A stretch of 35,875 bases of DNA from Methylobacterium sp. E-066 (GTDB taxonomy: Bacteria > Pseudomonadota > Alphaproteobacteria > Rhizobiales > Beijerinckiaceae), in contig NZ_JAKSYO010000024.1 of the NCBI RefSeq assembly GCF_022829635.1, positions 1 to 35,875 of the forward strand, in the 5' to 3' direction. Below are positions 8,089-15,595 of the stretch, in pieces (positions within the stretch are counted from its first letter, which is position 1; each line of letters opens with the position of its first letter). A program made the translations under genes and the position numbers. A model generated the notes under the pieces. It made no database searches. It was not told the origin of the DNA and saw only the letters and a list, made by a program, of their open reading frames with translations.

Positions 8089-9240
8089 GTGCGCCTGATC
8101 CAGATCACCCACCACGACCTCGACGGCTACGGCGCCGCCACGGTCGCCGCCGCCTGCGCGGCGGTCGAGCGCGTCGTCCACGTCCCGCGCTACAGCGATG
8201 TCGGTCCGGTCTTCGAGGACGAGACCAAGCGCCTGGCCCGGGCGGGCGAGAGCGAGATCCTGCTCATGACCGATCTCGGCCTGGAGGAGCAGACCATCGC
8301 GGGCCTGAAGAAGTTCGCGGCCATGAACCGCCGCCGCGAGGACGGCCGCAAGCACCGGCTCGTGGTCCTCGACCACCACGCCTCCTCGCTGGACCAGCTG
8401 CGCCGCCAGGGACTTGAGCCCGTGGCCGATCCCGAGCGGCCCGGCCTGAGCCGGATCGACCTCGGCGATCCGGACTGCACCCTGCTGATCGACGAGAACG
8501 TCTGCGCCACCCGGATGACCTTCGATCACCGGGCCCTGTTCGCCACCCACGAGCCCGCGACCGACCTGACCGCCCTGCTGGCGGCGATCGACGCGGTGGA
8601 CCTCTGGCGCAAGGACAGCCCGGCCTTCCCGGGGGGCATGGCGCTCGACGAGCTGTTCTGGGAGAGCGTGTCGAGCTTCGTGCCGGTCGGTCATCCCTGG
8701 CACGAGACCTTCATGGCCGGCCTGCTGCTGGCCGCCGCCGTCGCGCTGCGGGAGGGCGCGAGCCCGGCCGATCTGGAGCGGCGCGCCCTGTCGTTCCGCT
8801 CAGACGTGACCGACACCCTCCTGCACGACGCGCCCGACGACGACCGGGCGCTGACCACGCGCATGCGCCTCGCCCGGGCGCTCGCCCGCTCCGACGCCCT
8901 GTTCCGGCCGCTCAAGGACGGCACGCTCCTGTCCTTCGCCCTCGATTCGGGCACGTTCCAGCGGGTCTCCGACCTGATCATGGATGCGGGCCGGGCCAAG
9001 CGCGTCGTCAACGTGCAGCGGATGGGCACGCTGTCGTTCCGCTCCAACGACGGCACGGCCCTCGACGGCGCCCGCCTGTTCCGCGGCGGCGGTCACCGCG
9101 ACGCCGCCGGCGGCCGGCTCCAGAGCGGCTCGGCCTTCTCGATGACGGACGCGATCGCCCAGGTCGAGCCGGTGCTGAACCCGGATAAGCCCCCGGAGGC
9201 GGACAGCCCGTTCGCGGCGCTGAAGAACTGGAAGGCGTGA
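8089..9240 (+). CDS. DHH-superfamily phosphoesterase
   Basis: A 383-residue protein with a GTG start. The DHH metal-binding motifs are clear: HHDLDG (residues 8-13), LLMTDLG (Asp62) and VLDHHAS (Asp95-His96-His97). A C-terminal DHHA1 motif, GGGHRDAAGG (near residue 332), binds the substrate phosphate. Family members cut phosphodiester bonds in short RNA, pAp or cyclic-dinucleotide breakdown products (NrnA/GdpP-type) or act on single-stranded DNA (RecJ). There is no transmembrane, PAS or OB domain, so it is nearer to a stand-alone NrnA-like hydrolase than to GdpP or full-length RecJ. About 200 residues between the catalytic core and DHHA1 are not assigned to a known domain. The exact substrate is unknown. 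Confidence 0.82.
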   Translation: MRLIQITHHDLDGYGAATVAAACAAVERVVHVPRYSDVGPVFEDETKRLARAGESEILLMTDLGLEEQTIAGLKKFAAMNRRREDGRKHRLVVLDHHASSLDQLRRQGLEPVADPERPGLSRIDLGDPDCTLLIDENVCATRMTFDHRALFATHEPATDLTALLAAIDAVDLWRKDSPAFPGGMALDELFWESVSSFVPVGHPWHETFMAGLLLAAAVALREGASPADLERRALSFRSDVTDTLLHDAPDDDRALTTRMRLARALARSDALFRPLKDGTLLSFALDSGTFQRVSDLIMDAGRAKRVVNVQRMGTLSFRSNDGTALDGARLFRGGGHRDAAGGRLQSGSAFSMTDAIAQVEPVLNPDKPPEADSPFAALKNWKA

Positions 9241-9279
9241 GGCGGGGCGTTCAACGCCTGCTGGACTGTGGTCTTCCAT

Positions 9280-9296
9280 CGCTCCTACCGGGAGCG
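9280..9296. terminator. Short hairpin between convergent genes
   Basis: CGCTCC (9280-9285) and GGAGCG (9291-9296) pair across a 5-base loop in the gap between the convergent DHH and DUF2283 genes. No T-run follows on either strand, so termination is only a suggestion from position. Confidence 0.3.
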
Positions 9297-9315
9297 GCGT
9301 CGGACCGGCTCTGGA

Positions 9316-9513
9316 TCATGCCGCCCGAAGGCGATCCAGTTCGCCCCCGGGAGCGACATGCTTGCTGGCGTCCAGGATTTCGACACCGACGATCCGCCCT
9401 TCGGCGTCTAGGTCGACAATGAAGCCCGGGCGAAGCTCCTCGCTCTCGATGACCCGCGCGTCGGCGAGACGGATGTAGAGGGCATCGACCGTAGGATCGT
9501 ATTCGGATTTCAT
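9316..9513 (-). CDS. DUF2283 family protein (putative antitoxin)
   Basis: A 65-residue protein. The N-terminus MKSEYDPTVDALYIRLAD and the core GFIVDLDAEGRIVGVEILDA are diagnostic of DUF2283, small proteins of unfixed function. ATG 9513 overlaps the stop of the upstream DUF4258 gene (ATGA), and GGAG lies about 10 bases upstream inside that gene. Tight coupling with a RelE/BrnT-like small protein is the usual arrangement in which DUF2283 is proposed to be an antitoxin. That role is inferred from context and was not read from catalytic residues. It has no obvious DNA-binding helix-turn-helix. Confidence 0.85.
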   Translation of the reverse strand: MKSEYDPTVDALYIRLADARVIESEELRPGFIVDLDAEGRIVGVEILDASKHVAPGGELDRLRAA

Positions 9514-9785
9514 CGGGTCTGTCTCCTCTTGCGGGTGTGGCCCCGATCAAGGAGAGCCGTGACGACAACGATCTCGTCGCCCTCCAATGGCTCATATACC
9601 ACGCGCATCACCCGTTCGTCGCGCTCCGGCACGGAAGCGAAGACTCGAACGCGACCGGGTCGAAGAGGATCGGGCTCGACAACCTCGGGATTCCGTATCG
9701 TTCGCTCGACCCAGGCCGGTTCGATCTCGCGCAATCGCATGCGCCCGAGAACATGATCGCTCCACCTGATTCGGACAGTGCTCAC
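9510..9785 (-). CDS. DUF4258 family protein (putative RelE/BrnT-like toxin)
   Basis: A protein of about 91 residues from GTG 9785. Another in-frame GTG at 9848 would add 21 residues that do not resemble the family, so the start is uncertain. The segment RIRWSDHVLGRMRLREIEPA followed by VERTIRNPEVVEPDP matches DUF4258, whose members have a small RelE-like fold with a histidine and basic residues (WSDH, RMRQRE-type helix). The strand-rich C-terminal half (RVFASVPERDERVMRVVYEP, EIVVVTALLDRGH) also fits. It is translationally coupled to DUF2283 downstream. The expected role is an mRNA interferase-like toxin; this is inferred from family and arrangement. Confidence 0.78.
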   Translation of the reverse strand: MSTVRIRWSDHVLGRMRLREIEPAWVERTIRNPEVVEPDPLRPGRVRVFASVPERDERVMRVVYEPLEGDEIVVVTALLDRGHTRKRRQTR

Positions 9786-9941
9786 ATCTGCATTCTGTCG
9801 CGTCGATACGGCATCGCAAGGTGATCCTGCCGACACCGGGTGGACCACCGTCGCTCAAGCCAGCGACATTCCCTTGTCGCCGAGTCCAGTGTTCTCTCTC
9901 AGGCTTGGCCGCACGCGGCTCCCAGAGAAAATCCGTCACCC

Positions 9942-11138
9942 ATGCGCCCGGATCGCATGCCCATCCGCGTCCTGATCGTTGTCGCCATAGCCCAGATCGT
10001 CGGCTGGGGCAGCGTCAGCCTGACGTCCATCGTCGGCACGCGGATCGCGGCCGACCTCGGGGTGGACATCGCCGCGGTGTTTGCCGGCAATTCGGTGCAT
10101 TACGGCGTGATGGGCCTGTGCGCCCCGTTCCTGGCCCAGGCGTTCGAGCGGTACGGCGCCCGGCGGGTGATGATCGCCGGGAGCCTGGTGGCGGGTCCGG
10201 GCTTCGCCCTCCTGGCGGTCGCGCAGGGCTACGGCGCCTATCTCGTCGGCTGGGTGATCCTGGGCGCGGCCGGGAGCGCCACGCTGACGACGGCACCGTA
10301 CATCCTGCTGACCGAGATCGTTGGCCGGTCCGCCGGCCGGGCGATCGGGGCGATGATGCTTATGACCGGCCTGTCCAGCAGCCTGTTCTGGCCGACGACG
10401 GCGTTCCTGAGCGACTTTTTCGGATGGCGGGGCACATGCGGCGTCTATGCCGTTGCGATGTGGCTCGTCTGCGTGCCGCTGTATCTTTACGGCGTTCCGC
10501 GCCGGGCGACGGCGCCCGCGGCTCGGCGCTCGCAGAACGCCATTCCGGCCGAGCCGCCCCCACGCACCGGCCCACTCGCCTTGATTGCCGCCGGCACCGC
10601 GCTCATCGCTTTCGTCGGCTTCGGTCTCAGCGCCGTCCTGGTCGAATTGCTGATCGTCGAAGGCTTGAGCCGGTCGGAGGCGATCGGCTACGGATCCGCC
10701 CTCGGCGTGATCCAGATCGGCGCCCGGGCGATGGATTTCCTTGGCGGCGGCCGCTGGGACGGGCTGACGACCGGCTTGTTCGCGGCGCTTGCCGTCCTGA
10801 CGGCGCTGGCGCTGCTCGCCGCGGGCGATGGCGGCCCGTCTGCGGCCGGCGCGTTCATCCTGCTCTACGGCCTCGGCAGCGGCGCCCTGGCGGTGGCGCG
10901 GGTGACGATCCCGCTCGTCTTCTTCGACCGGGCGACGTACGCCCGGTCGGCGTCGCGGATCGCGCTGCCGCTCAACCTGGCCTCGGCCCTGTCGCCGCCG
11001 ACCTTCGCGGCCGTGCTGAGCCGGTTCGGCGGCCATGCCGTCCTCCTGCTCGCGGCCACCGGCATGGCGACGGCCACGGTCGCACTTCTGGCGCTGGCGC
11101 GCCGCCGCCCGCGCGCCCAGTTGACTGTCAGAGCCTGA
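9942..11138 (+). CDS. MFS transporter, substrate unknown
   Basis: A 398-residue permease with about 12 hydrophobic segments (VLIVVAIAQIVGWGSVSLTS first, AVLLLAATGMATATVALLAL last). The loop between helices 2 and 3 is ERYGARRVMIAG, a degenerate MFS signature. ATG 9942 was chosen, with ATG 9957 as an alternative. The frame extends further upstream, but those residues are non-membrane, Ser/His-rich and overlap the divergent promoter region. Its stop lies inside the 3' end of lptB on the other strand, so the two genes overlap tail to tail by 11 bases. No neighbour hints at the substrate. Confidence 0.82.
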   Translation: MRPDRMPIRVLIVVAIAQIVGWGSVSLTSIVGTRIAADLGVDIAAVFAGNSVHYGVMGLCAPFLAQAFERYGARRVMIAGSLVAGPGFALLAVAQGYGAYLVGWVILGAAGSATLTTAPYILLTEIVGRSAGRAIGAMMLMTGLSSSLFWPTTAFLSDFFGWRGTCGVYAVAMWLVCVPLYLYGVPRRATAPAARRSQNAIPAEPPPRTGPLALIAAGTALIAFVGFGLSAVLVELLIVEGLSRSEAIGYGSALGVIQIGARAMDFLGGGRWDGLTTGLFAALAVLTALALLAAGDGGPSAAGAFILLYGLGSGALAVARVTIPLVFFDRATYARSASRIALPLNLASALSPPTFAAVLSRFGGHAVLLLAATGMATATVALLALARRRPRAQLTVRA

Positions 11139-11988
11139 AATCCTCGCCGAGATACAGCCGCCGGGCATCCGGGTTGGCCACGATCTCCTCCGGGGTGCCC
11201 TCGGTGAGGATGCGGCCGGAATGGGCGATGTAGGCGCGGTCGATCAGGCCCAGGGTCTCGCGCACGTTGTGGTCGGTGATCAGCACGCCGATGCCGCGCT
11301 GCTTGAGGTGCTTCACCAGATCCTGGATGTCGCCCACCGCGATCGGGTCGATGCCGGCGAAGGGCTCGTCGAGCAGCATGAAGGTCGGCGAGGAGGCAAG
11401 CGCCCGGGCGATCTCGCAGCGCCGCCGCTCGCCGCCGGACAGGGCGATCGAGGGCGCCTTGCGCAGGCGCGCGATGTCGAACTCTTCGAGCAGCGCATCG
11501 AGCTTGCGCGCCCGCTCCTTGCGATCGGGCTCGGCCACTTCGAGCACCGCGCGGATATTGTCTTCAACGGTCAGGCCACGGAAGATCGAGGCTTCCTGCG
11601 GCAGGTAGCCGATGCCGAGACGCGCCCGCTGGTACATGGGCAGGTGGGTGATCGGCAGGCCGTCCAGGGTGATGTGGCCGCGATCGGCCACCACCAGCCC
11701 GGTGATCATGTAGAAGATCGTGGTCTTGCCGGCGCCGTTGGGCCCGAGCAGCCCCACCGCCTCGCCGGTGCGGACCGTCAGCCCGGCCTCGTGCACGACG
11801 GTGCGGGCGCCGTAGCTCTTGCGCAGGCCGCGCACGCTGAGGATGCCGGGGCCGCCGTCTTCCGACGCGGCGATCTCATCCGCATCGGCGACGGGCGGGC
11901 TCGCGCGCCGTCCGAACAGGCGGCCGAGGAGCGTCGGGCGGCGCGCCGCATCCTGCGGCTCCGCCCGGAACGCGACCGCGCCGCTCAA
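11128..11988 (-). CDS. lptB: LPS export ABC transporter ATP-binding protein LptB
   Basis: The ATPase of the LptB2FGC transporter, which drives lipopolysaccharide from the inner membrane to the outer membrane. All ABC motifs are present in order: Walker A GPNGAGKTT, Q-loop YLPQEASIFRGLTVEDN, signature LSGGERRRCEIARAL, Walker B FMLLDEPFAGIDPIAV and H-loop LITDHNVRE. The Y-L-P-Q-E-A-S and the tail RRLYLGEDFRL are typical of LptB. The most likely start is TTG 11988, which overlaps the lptA stop (TTGA). No in-frame ATG lies close by. It gives 286 residues, about 45 more at the N-terminus than E. coli LptB. The extra basic, low-complexity stretch (PTLLGRLFGRRASPPVADAD) may be real or the start may lie further in. 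Third gene of lptCAB. Confidence 0.93.
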   Translation of the reverse strand: MSGAVAFRAEPQDAARRPTLLGRLFGRRASPPVADADEIAASEDGGPGILSVRGLRKSYGARTVVHEAGLTVRTGEAVGLLGPNGAGKTTIFYMITGLVVADRGHITLDGLPITHLPMYQRARLGIGYLPQEASIFRGLTVEDNIRAVLEVAEPDRKERARKLDALLEEFDIARLRKAPSIALSGGERRRCEIARALASSPTFMLLDEPFAGIDPIAVGDIQDLVKHLKQRGIGVLITDHNVRETLGLIDRAYIAHSGRILTEGTPEEIVANPDARRLYLGEDFRL

Positions 11989-12644
11989 TTGACCTGCGCC
12001 CGCGGCTTGACCGGCGGCTGCGTGCAGCCCTTCGGCTTGCCATCCTTGGCATCGCCCTTGTCGCCGGGCACGAACAGGGCCGAGACGCGCCCGCCCGCCA
12101 CCGGATCCATGTTCGCCCGGCCGGTGCCCATGTCGTAGACCAGCCGCTGGCCGCGGGTGACGTTCTGGCACTGGCTTAGCACGACGTTGCCGGTGAGTAC
12201 GATGCGCTTGGCATCCTGGTCGAACACCGCGTGGTCTCCGGTGGCGACTTGGTCCTTCTGGACCACCGTGACCGGGCCGGCGCAATCGACCTTATGGATG
12301 CCGTTCTCGGCCGGGTTTTTCGGAGCCGGGGCCTCGGCGGCGGCATCCGCGGCTTTCGCTTCGGCCTTCTCGGAAGAGTCTTTGCCGCGCTTGTAATAGA
12401 CGGTCATGGTCGAGCAGCGGATCGTACTCTCACCCTGCACGGCCACGACGTTGCCAACGAACACCGCCCGGTTCTCGCGGTCGAACACGTCGAGCCGGTC
12501 GGCGTCGATCTTGATCGGCTCCTTGCCGCCGCCACCGATATTGCCGAAGGGCGAATCCTTCTTGGCCGGCTTCTCGGCGAGAGCCGGGCCGGCCAGCGCG
12601 AAGCACGCCACGACAGCGGCGCAAACCATCCTGGCGGCGCTCAT
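11985..12644 (-). CDS. lptA: LPS export periplasmic bridge protein LptA (OstA-like)
   Basis: A 219-residue periplasmic protein that forms the beta-jellyroll bridge carrying lipopolysaccharide between LptC and LptD. Residues 1-23 are a Sec signal peptide ending ALAGPALA. The OstA-type core follows: EPIKIDADRLDVFDREN with VFVGNVVAVQGESTIRCSTM, then after an Ala/Lys/Pro-rich insert (residues about 87-110) VTVVQKDQVATGDHAVFD and VLTGNVVLSQCQN. The insert and the Pro/Lys-rich tail are not part of the conserved fold. ATG 12644 overlaps the lptC stop (ATGA), and its own stop overlaps the probable TTG start of lptB. Confidence 0.92.
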   Translation of the reverse strand: MSAARMVCAAVVACFALAGPALAEKPAKKDSPFGNIGGGGKEPIKIDADRLDVFDRENRAVFVGNVVAVQGESTIRCSTMTVYYKRGKDSSEKAEAKAADAAAEAPAPKNPAENGIHKVDCAGPVTVVQKDQVATGDHAVFDQDAKRIVLTGNVVLSQCQNVTRGQRLVYDMGTGRANMDPVAGGRVSALFVPGDKGDAKDGKPKGCTQPPVKPRAQVN

Positions 12645-13360
12645 CGGCTGCCTTCCGCGGGCTCGGCGTTCGATGTCAGGATGTGCGGGGGCGCCTTGTC
12701 GGCTTGGTCGTCGTTCACGATCACCACGTGGACGTTGCCGACGAACGAGATCCGCTTGCCGTTCTCGACCACGTCGAGGGCGTTGGCGTTGACGGTGGCA
12801 CGCGGGGTCGAGACGGTGACCGGCTCCTGAGAGCTTACGGAGCCGGTCTTGAAGCCCACGGCCGCCGAGCGCAGGCGCGCCTCCTCGCCCTTGTCGGTCC
12901 AGATCCGGATGTCGTCCTTCAAGTCGAGCGCCTCGCGAGCGGTGTCGAACAGGCCGGACGCGGCCGAGAGCCGGGCCATGCCACCCTGGTCGTCGGTGGC
13001 GAGGTGGCCCCGCATCCGCTCCAGCTCGATCAGGCTCGGCTTGCGCACGTCCTGCAGGGCGGCGTCGGCCGTCACCTCGTAGCCGCGGTTGCCCTGGCGG
13101 AAGCCCGCGAGTCGGGGGCTCTCCATGCGGACCTTGGAGCCGGCCACCGTCACCGGGCCGACCGAGACGCCGGGCAGGCTCGCGGCGAAGGGATTGAACA
13201 GATAGGCGAGCAGCAGCGCCACCGCGCCGCCGGCTGCCACCGGGATGAGGCGGCGCATGGTGCGCACGCGGCCGCTGTGGCGGTACGCCCGGGCGTGAGC
13301 CCGCGTGCGCGCCGCCGCGACCGCCTGTCCGTTGCCGGCTGAAGCCTCGACCGGGTTCAT
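12641..13360 (-). CDS. lptC: LPS export system protein LptC
   Basis: A 239-residue bitopic membrane protein that passes lipopolysaccharide from LptB2FG to LptA. A cytoplasmic basic leader (RTRAHARAYRHSGRVRTMRR) precedes one membrane helix (LIPVAAGGAVALLLAYLF, near residues 37-54). A periplasmic LptC/YrbK-like domain follows (VRMESPRLAGFRQGNRGYEV through KRISFVGNVHVVI). ATG 13360 was chosen; an in-frame GTG at 13393 would add 11 residues without a better ribosome site. It is the first gene of lptC-lptA-lptB. A possible promoter lies about 110 bases upstream. Confidence 0.88.
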   Translation of the reverse strand: MNPVEASAGNGQAVAAARTRAHARAYRHSGRVRTMRRLIPVAAGGAVALLLAYLFNPFAASLPGVSVGPVTVAGSKVRMESPRLAGFRQGNRGYEVTADAALQDVRKPSLIELERMRGHLATDDQGGMARLSAASGLFDTAREALDLKDDIRIWTDKGEEARLRSAAVGFKTGSVSSQEPVTVSTPRATVNANALDVVENGKRISFVGNVHVVIVNDDQADKAPPHILTSNAEPAEGSR

Positions 13361-13472
13361 GCAGCGTCCGTGAGGCGCGCAGGCCGCGCGCACGAGAGGG
13401 ATCGGCTTAGACGCCTGCGGCCCCCACCGCGCCCGCGCCTCCGACCGGGGGATGGCCCCGACCAGTGGCGAA

Positions 13473-13502
13473 GTTATGGCTCGCCCGTTTCCGAATGATC
13501 AA
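13473..13502 (-). promoter_or_regulatory. Possible promoter for lptCAB
   Basis: Read leftwards, TTGATC (13502-13497) and CATAAC (13478-13473) lie 18 bases apart, matching sigma-70-type -35 and -10 boxes at about four of six bases each. The 306-base gap 13361-13666 otherwise holds only the hairpin at 13609-13643 and no convincing gene. Confidence 0.3.
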
Positions 13503-13608
13503 CCGAACTCGGAAACTTTCGACGCGCATGTGCGTGAACACACATCCGCCTGTTGCAGCAACGTGCCCGCGAAGAGCCGGGCTGAGCGGATCGCAACCAC
13601 CTTTCCGG

Positions 13609-13643
13609 TCGAAGCCGGGGGCGCGTGTTGGGCCCGGCTTCGA
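13609..13643. terminator. Stem-loop downstream of htpG
   Basis: TCGAAGCCGGG (13609-13619) and CCCGGCTTCGA (13633-13643) form a perfect 11-base stem with a 13-base loop, 24 bases past the htpG stop. There is no T-run on the htpG strand, so it may stabilise the 3' end or aid termination. Position supports a terminator role. Confidence 0.5.
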
Positions 13644-13666
13644 TCCTTGAGAGCGAATCGCTCGCG

Positions 13667-15499
13667 TCAGGCGCCCCGGGCCGCCGCCAGGGCCGCCGCG
13701 ATCGTGCGGGCGAAGCCGGCCGGGTCGCGAGGGCTGTCGCCGTCCTGGATGCGGGCGAGGTCGAGCAGCGTGCCGGCCTCCTTCGAGATCTCCGATTCGG
13801 GCGCGGCGGCGAGCGCCCGGATCAGCGGGTGGCGCGGGTTGATCTCCAGCACCGGCTGGGCGGCACCGGCGCGACCGGCGCGGCGCATCAGGCGCTGCAT
13901 CTGCAGGTCGGGCCCGGCCGTGCCCGCCGAGAGCACCACGGCCGAATCGACCAGCCGATCGGTGGTGCGCACGTCGGAGACTTCGGCACCGAGGGCCGCC
14001 TTCACGGCGGCCACGAAGGCGTCGATGCCCTGTGGCGCCTCCGGCTGCTCACCCGCGGGGGCGAATTTCGACAGGTCGAGGCCGCCCTTGGTGATCGACT
14101 TGAGCGGCTTCTCCTCGAAGGTGCCGAGCTGGTCGGGCCAGAAGGCGTCGACGTGGTCGGAGAGCAGCAGCACCTCCAGGCCCCTGGCCTTGAAGCCTTC
14201 GAGCTGCGGCGAGGATTTCAACGCCTCGGCATCGTCGGCGACGAGGTAGTAGATCGCGTCCTGACCGTCCTTCATGCGCGACACATAGTCGGGCAGCGAG
14301 GTCCAGCCCTCCACCGCCGAGGAGCGGAAGCGCAACAGGGGCGCGACCTCGCCGCGGCGCTCGAAATCCTCGTAAATGCCCTCCTTGAGCACCGCGCCGA
14401 AGTTTTCCCAGAAGGTCTGGTAGCTCTCGGCATCCTTGGCCCGGGTGGTCAGCTCGGAGACGACGCGGCCGGTGACCGCGCGACGGATCCGGGCCAGCGC
14501 CGGCGTCGATTGCAGCATCTCGCGGGAGACGTTGAGGGGCAGGTCCTCGGTGTCGACCACACCCTGAACGAAGCGCAGCCACGGCGGCAGCAGTTCGGCC
14601 TCGTCGGTGATGAACATCCGCCGGACGTGCAGGCGGACCTTGCTCTGCCGGTCGTTCTCCAGCGCCTGGAACGGCTTCGCGCCGGGCACGAACAGCAGCG
14701 CGGAGAACTCGAGCTGGCCTTCGGCCCGCCAGTGCAGCGTCGCCCAGGGCTTATCGAAGTTCATGCCGATGGCGTGGTAGAACGCCTCGTACTGCTCCTC
14801 CGTCACCTCGGATTTGGGCTTGCGCCACAGCGCGGTGCCCTGGTTGGCCGATTCGTCCTTGCCATCGCGGGCGATGGCGATCGGCACGGTGATGAAGTCG
14901 GCCCATTTCCGCACGAGGTGATCGAGGCGGTAGGGCTCCAGATACTCGTCCGCATCCTCCTTGAGGTGCAGCACGATGTCGGTGCCGGGCTCAGCGCGGG
15001 TCGCGGGCTCCAGGGTGTAGCTGCCCTGCCCTTCGGAGGCCCAGGTCCAGGCCTCTTCGCTGCCGGCGCGGCGCGACGTGACGGTCACCCGGTCGGCGAC
15101 CATGAAGGCCGAGTAGAAGCCGACGCCGAACTGGCCGATCAGGCTCGGGCGGTCCTCGGCCTTGGCCGAATCCAGCGTCTGCGAGAAGGCCCGCGTGCCG
15201 GACCGGGCGATGGTGCCGAGGTTGGACGCCAGATCCTCCTTGGTCATGCCGATACCGGCATCCGAGATGGTCAGGGTGCGTGCCTCCTTGTCGGGCACGA
15301 TCCGGACCTTGGCGTCCGGCGGCAGGGCGCTCGCCGCCGAGGTCAGGGCCTCGAACCGGCGCCGGTCCAGGGCGTCGGCGGCGTTGGCGACGAGTTCGCG
15401 CAGGAAGATCTCGCGGTCGGAATAGAGCGCGTGCACGACGAGATCGAGGAGCCGACCCACCTCCGCCCCGAACTCGTGCCGCTCAATCGTCTCGCTCAC
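13667..15499 (-). CDS. htpG: Molecular chaperone HtpG (bacterial Hsp90)
   Basis: A 610-residue ATP-dependent cytosolic chaperone, close to the usual family length. The N-terminal GHKL ATPase domain shows [19 protein letters not shown] (Glu for hydrolysis, Asn for Mg), ISDAGIGM (adenine-binding Asp) and the lid [17 protein letters not shown]. The middle domain carries the conserved [24 protein letters not shown] stretch at about residues 305-330, including the Arg that contacts ATP gamma-phosphate. The C-terminal dimerisation region ends with [10 protein letters not shown]. The start is GTG 15499, with GGAGG about 10 bases upstream. It is transcribed alone or with the following lptCAB, separated by a hairpin. 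No clear heat-shock promoter was recognised in the 96-base gap upstream. Confidence 0.96.
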   Translation of the reverse strand: MSETIERHEFGAEVGRLLDLVVHALYSDREIFLRELVANAADALDRRRFEALTSAASALPPDAKVRIVPDKEARTLTISDAGIGMTKEDLASNLGTIARSGTRAFSQTLDSAKAEDRPSLIGQFGVGFYSAFMVADRVTVTSRRAGSEEAWTWASEGQGSYTLEPATRAEPGTDIVLHLKEDADEYLEPYRLDHLVRKWADFITVPIAIARDGKDESANQGTALWRKPKSEVTEEQYEAFYHAIGMNFDKPWATLHWRAEGQLEFSALLFVPGAKPFQALENDRQSKVRLHVRRMFITDEAELLPPWLRFVQGVVDTEDLPLNVSREMLQSTPALARIRRAVTGRVVSELTTRAKDAESYQTFWENFGAVLKEGIYEDFERRGEVAPLLRFRSSAVEGWTSLPDYVSRMKDGQDAIYYLVADDAEALKSSPQLEGFKARGLEVLLLSDHVDAFWPDQLGTFEEKPLKSITKGGLDLSKFAPAGEQPEAPQGIDAFVAAVKAALGAEVSDVRTTDRLVDSAVVLSAGTAGPDLQMQRLMRRAGRAGAAQPVLEINPRHPLIRALAAAPESEISKEAGTLLDLARIQDGDSPRDPAGFARTIAAALAAARGA

Positions 15500-15595
15500 A
15501 GGGAATGCCTCCGCGTAGGGGAAAATGCGGGGCCGATATGTCGGCTTGGCCGGCGATTTTCAATGCGGCTGCGGGATCGATGGGGCGTATCAGGC

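Noticed and set aside
13521..13560. Small palindromes (GCGCATGTGCG, GTTGCAGCAAC) upstream of lptC
   Set aside because: Arms are too short and too common in GC-rich DNA to call an operator without comparative data.
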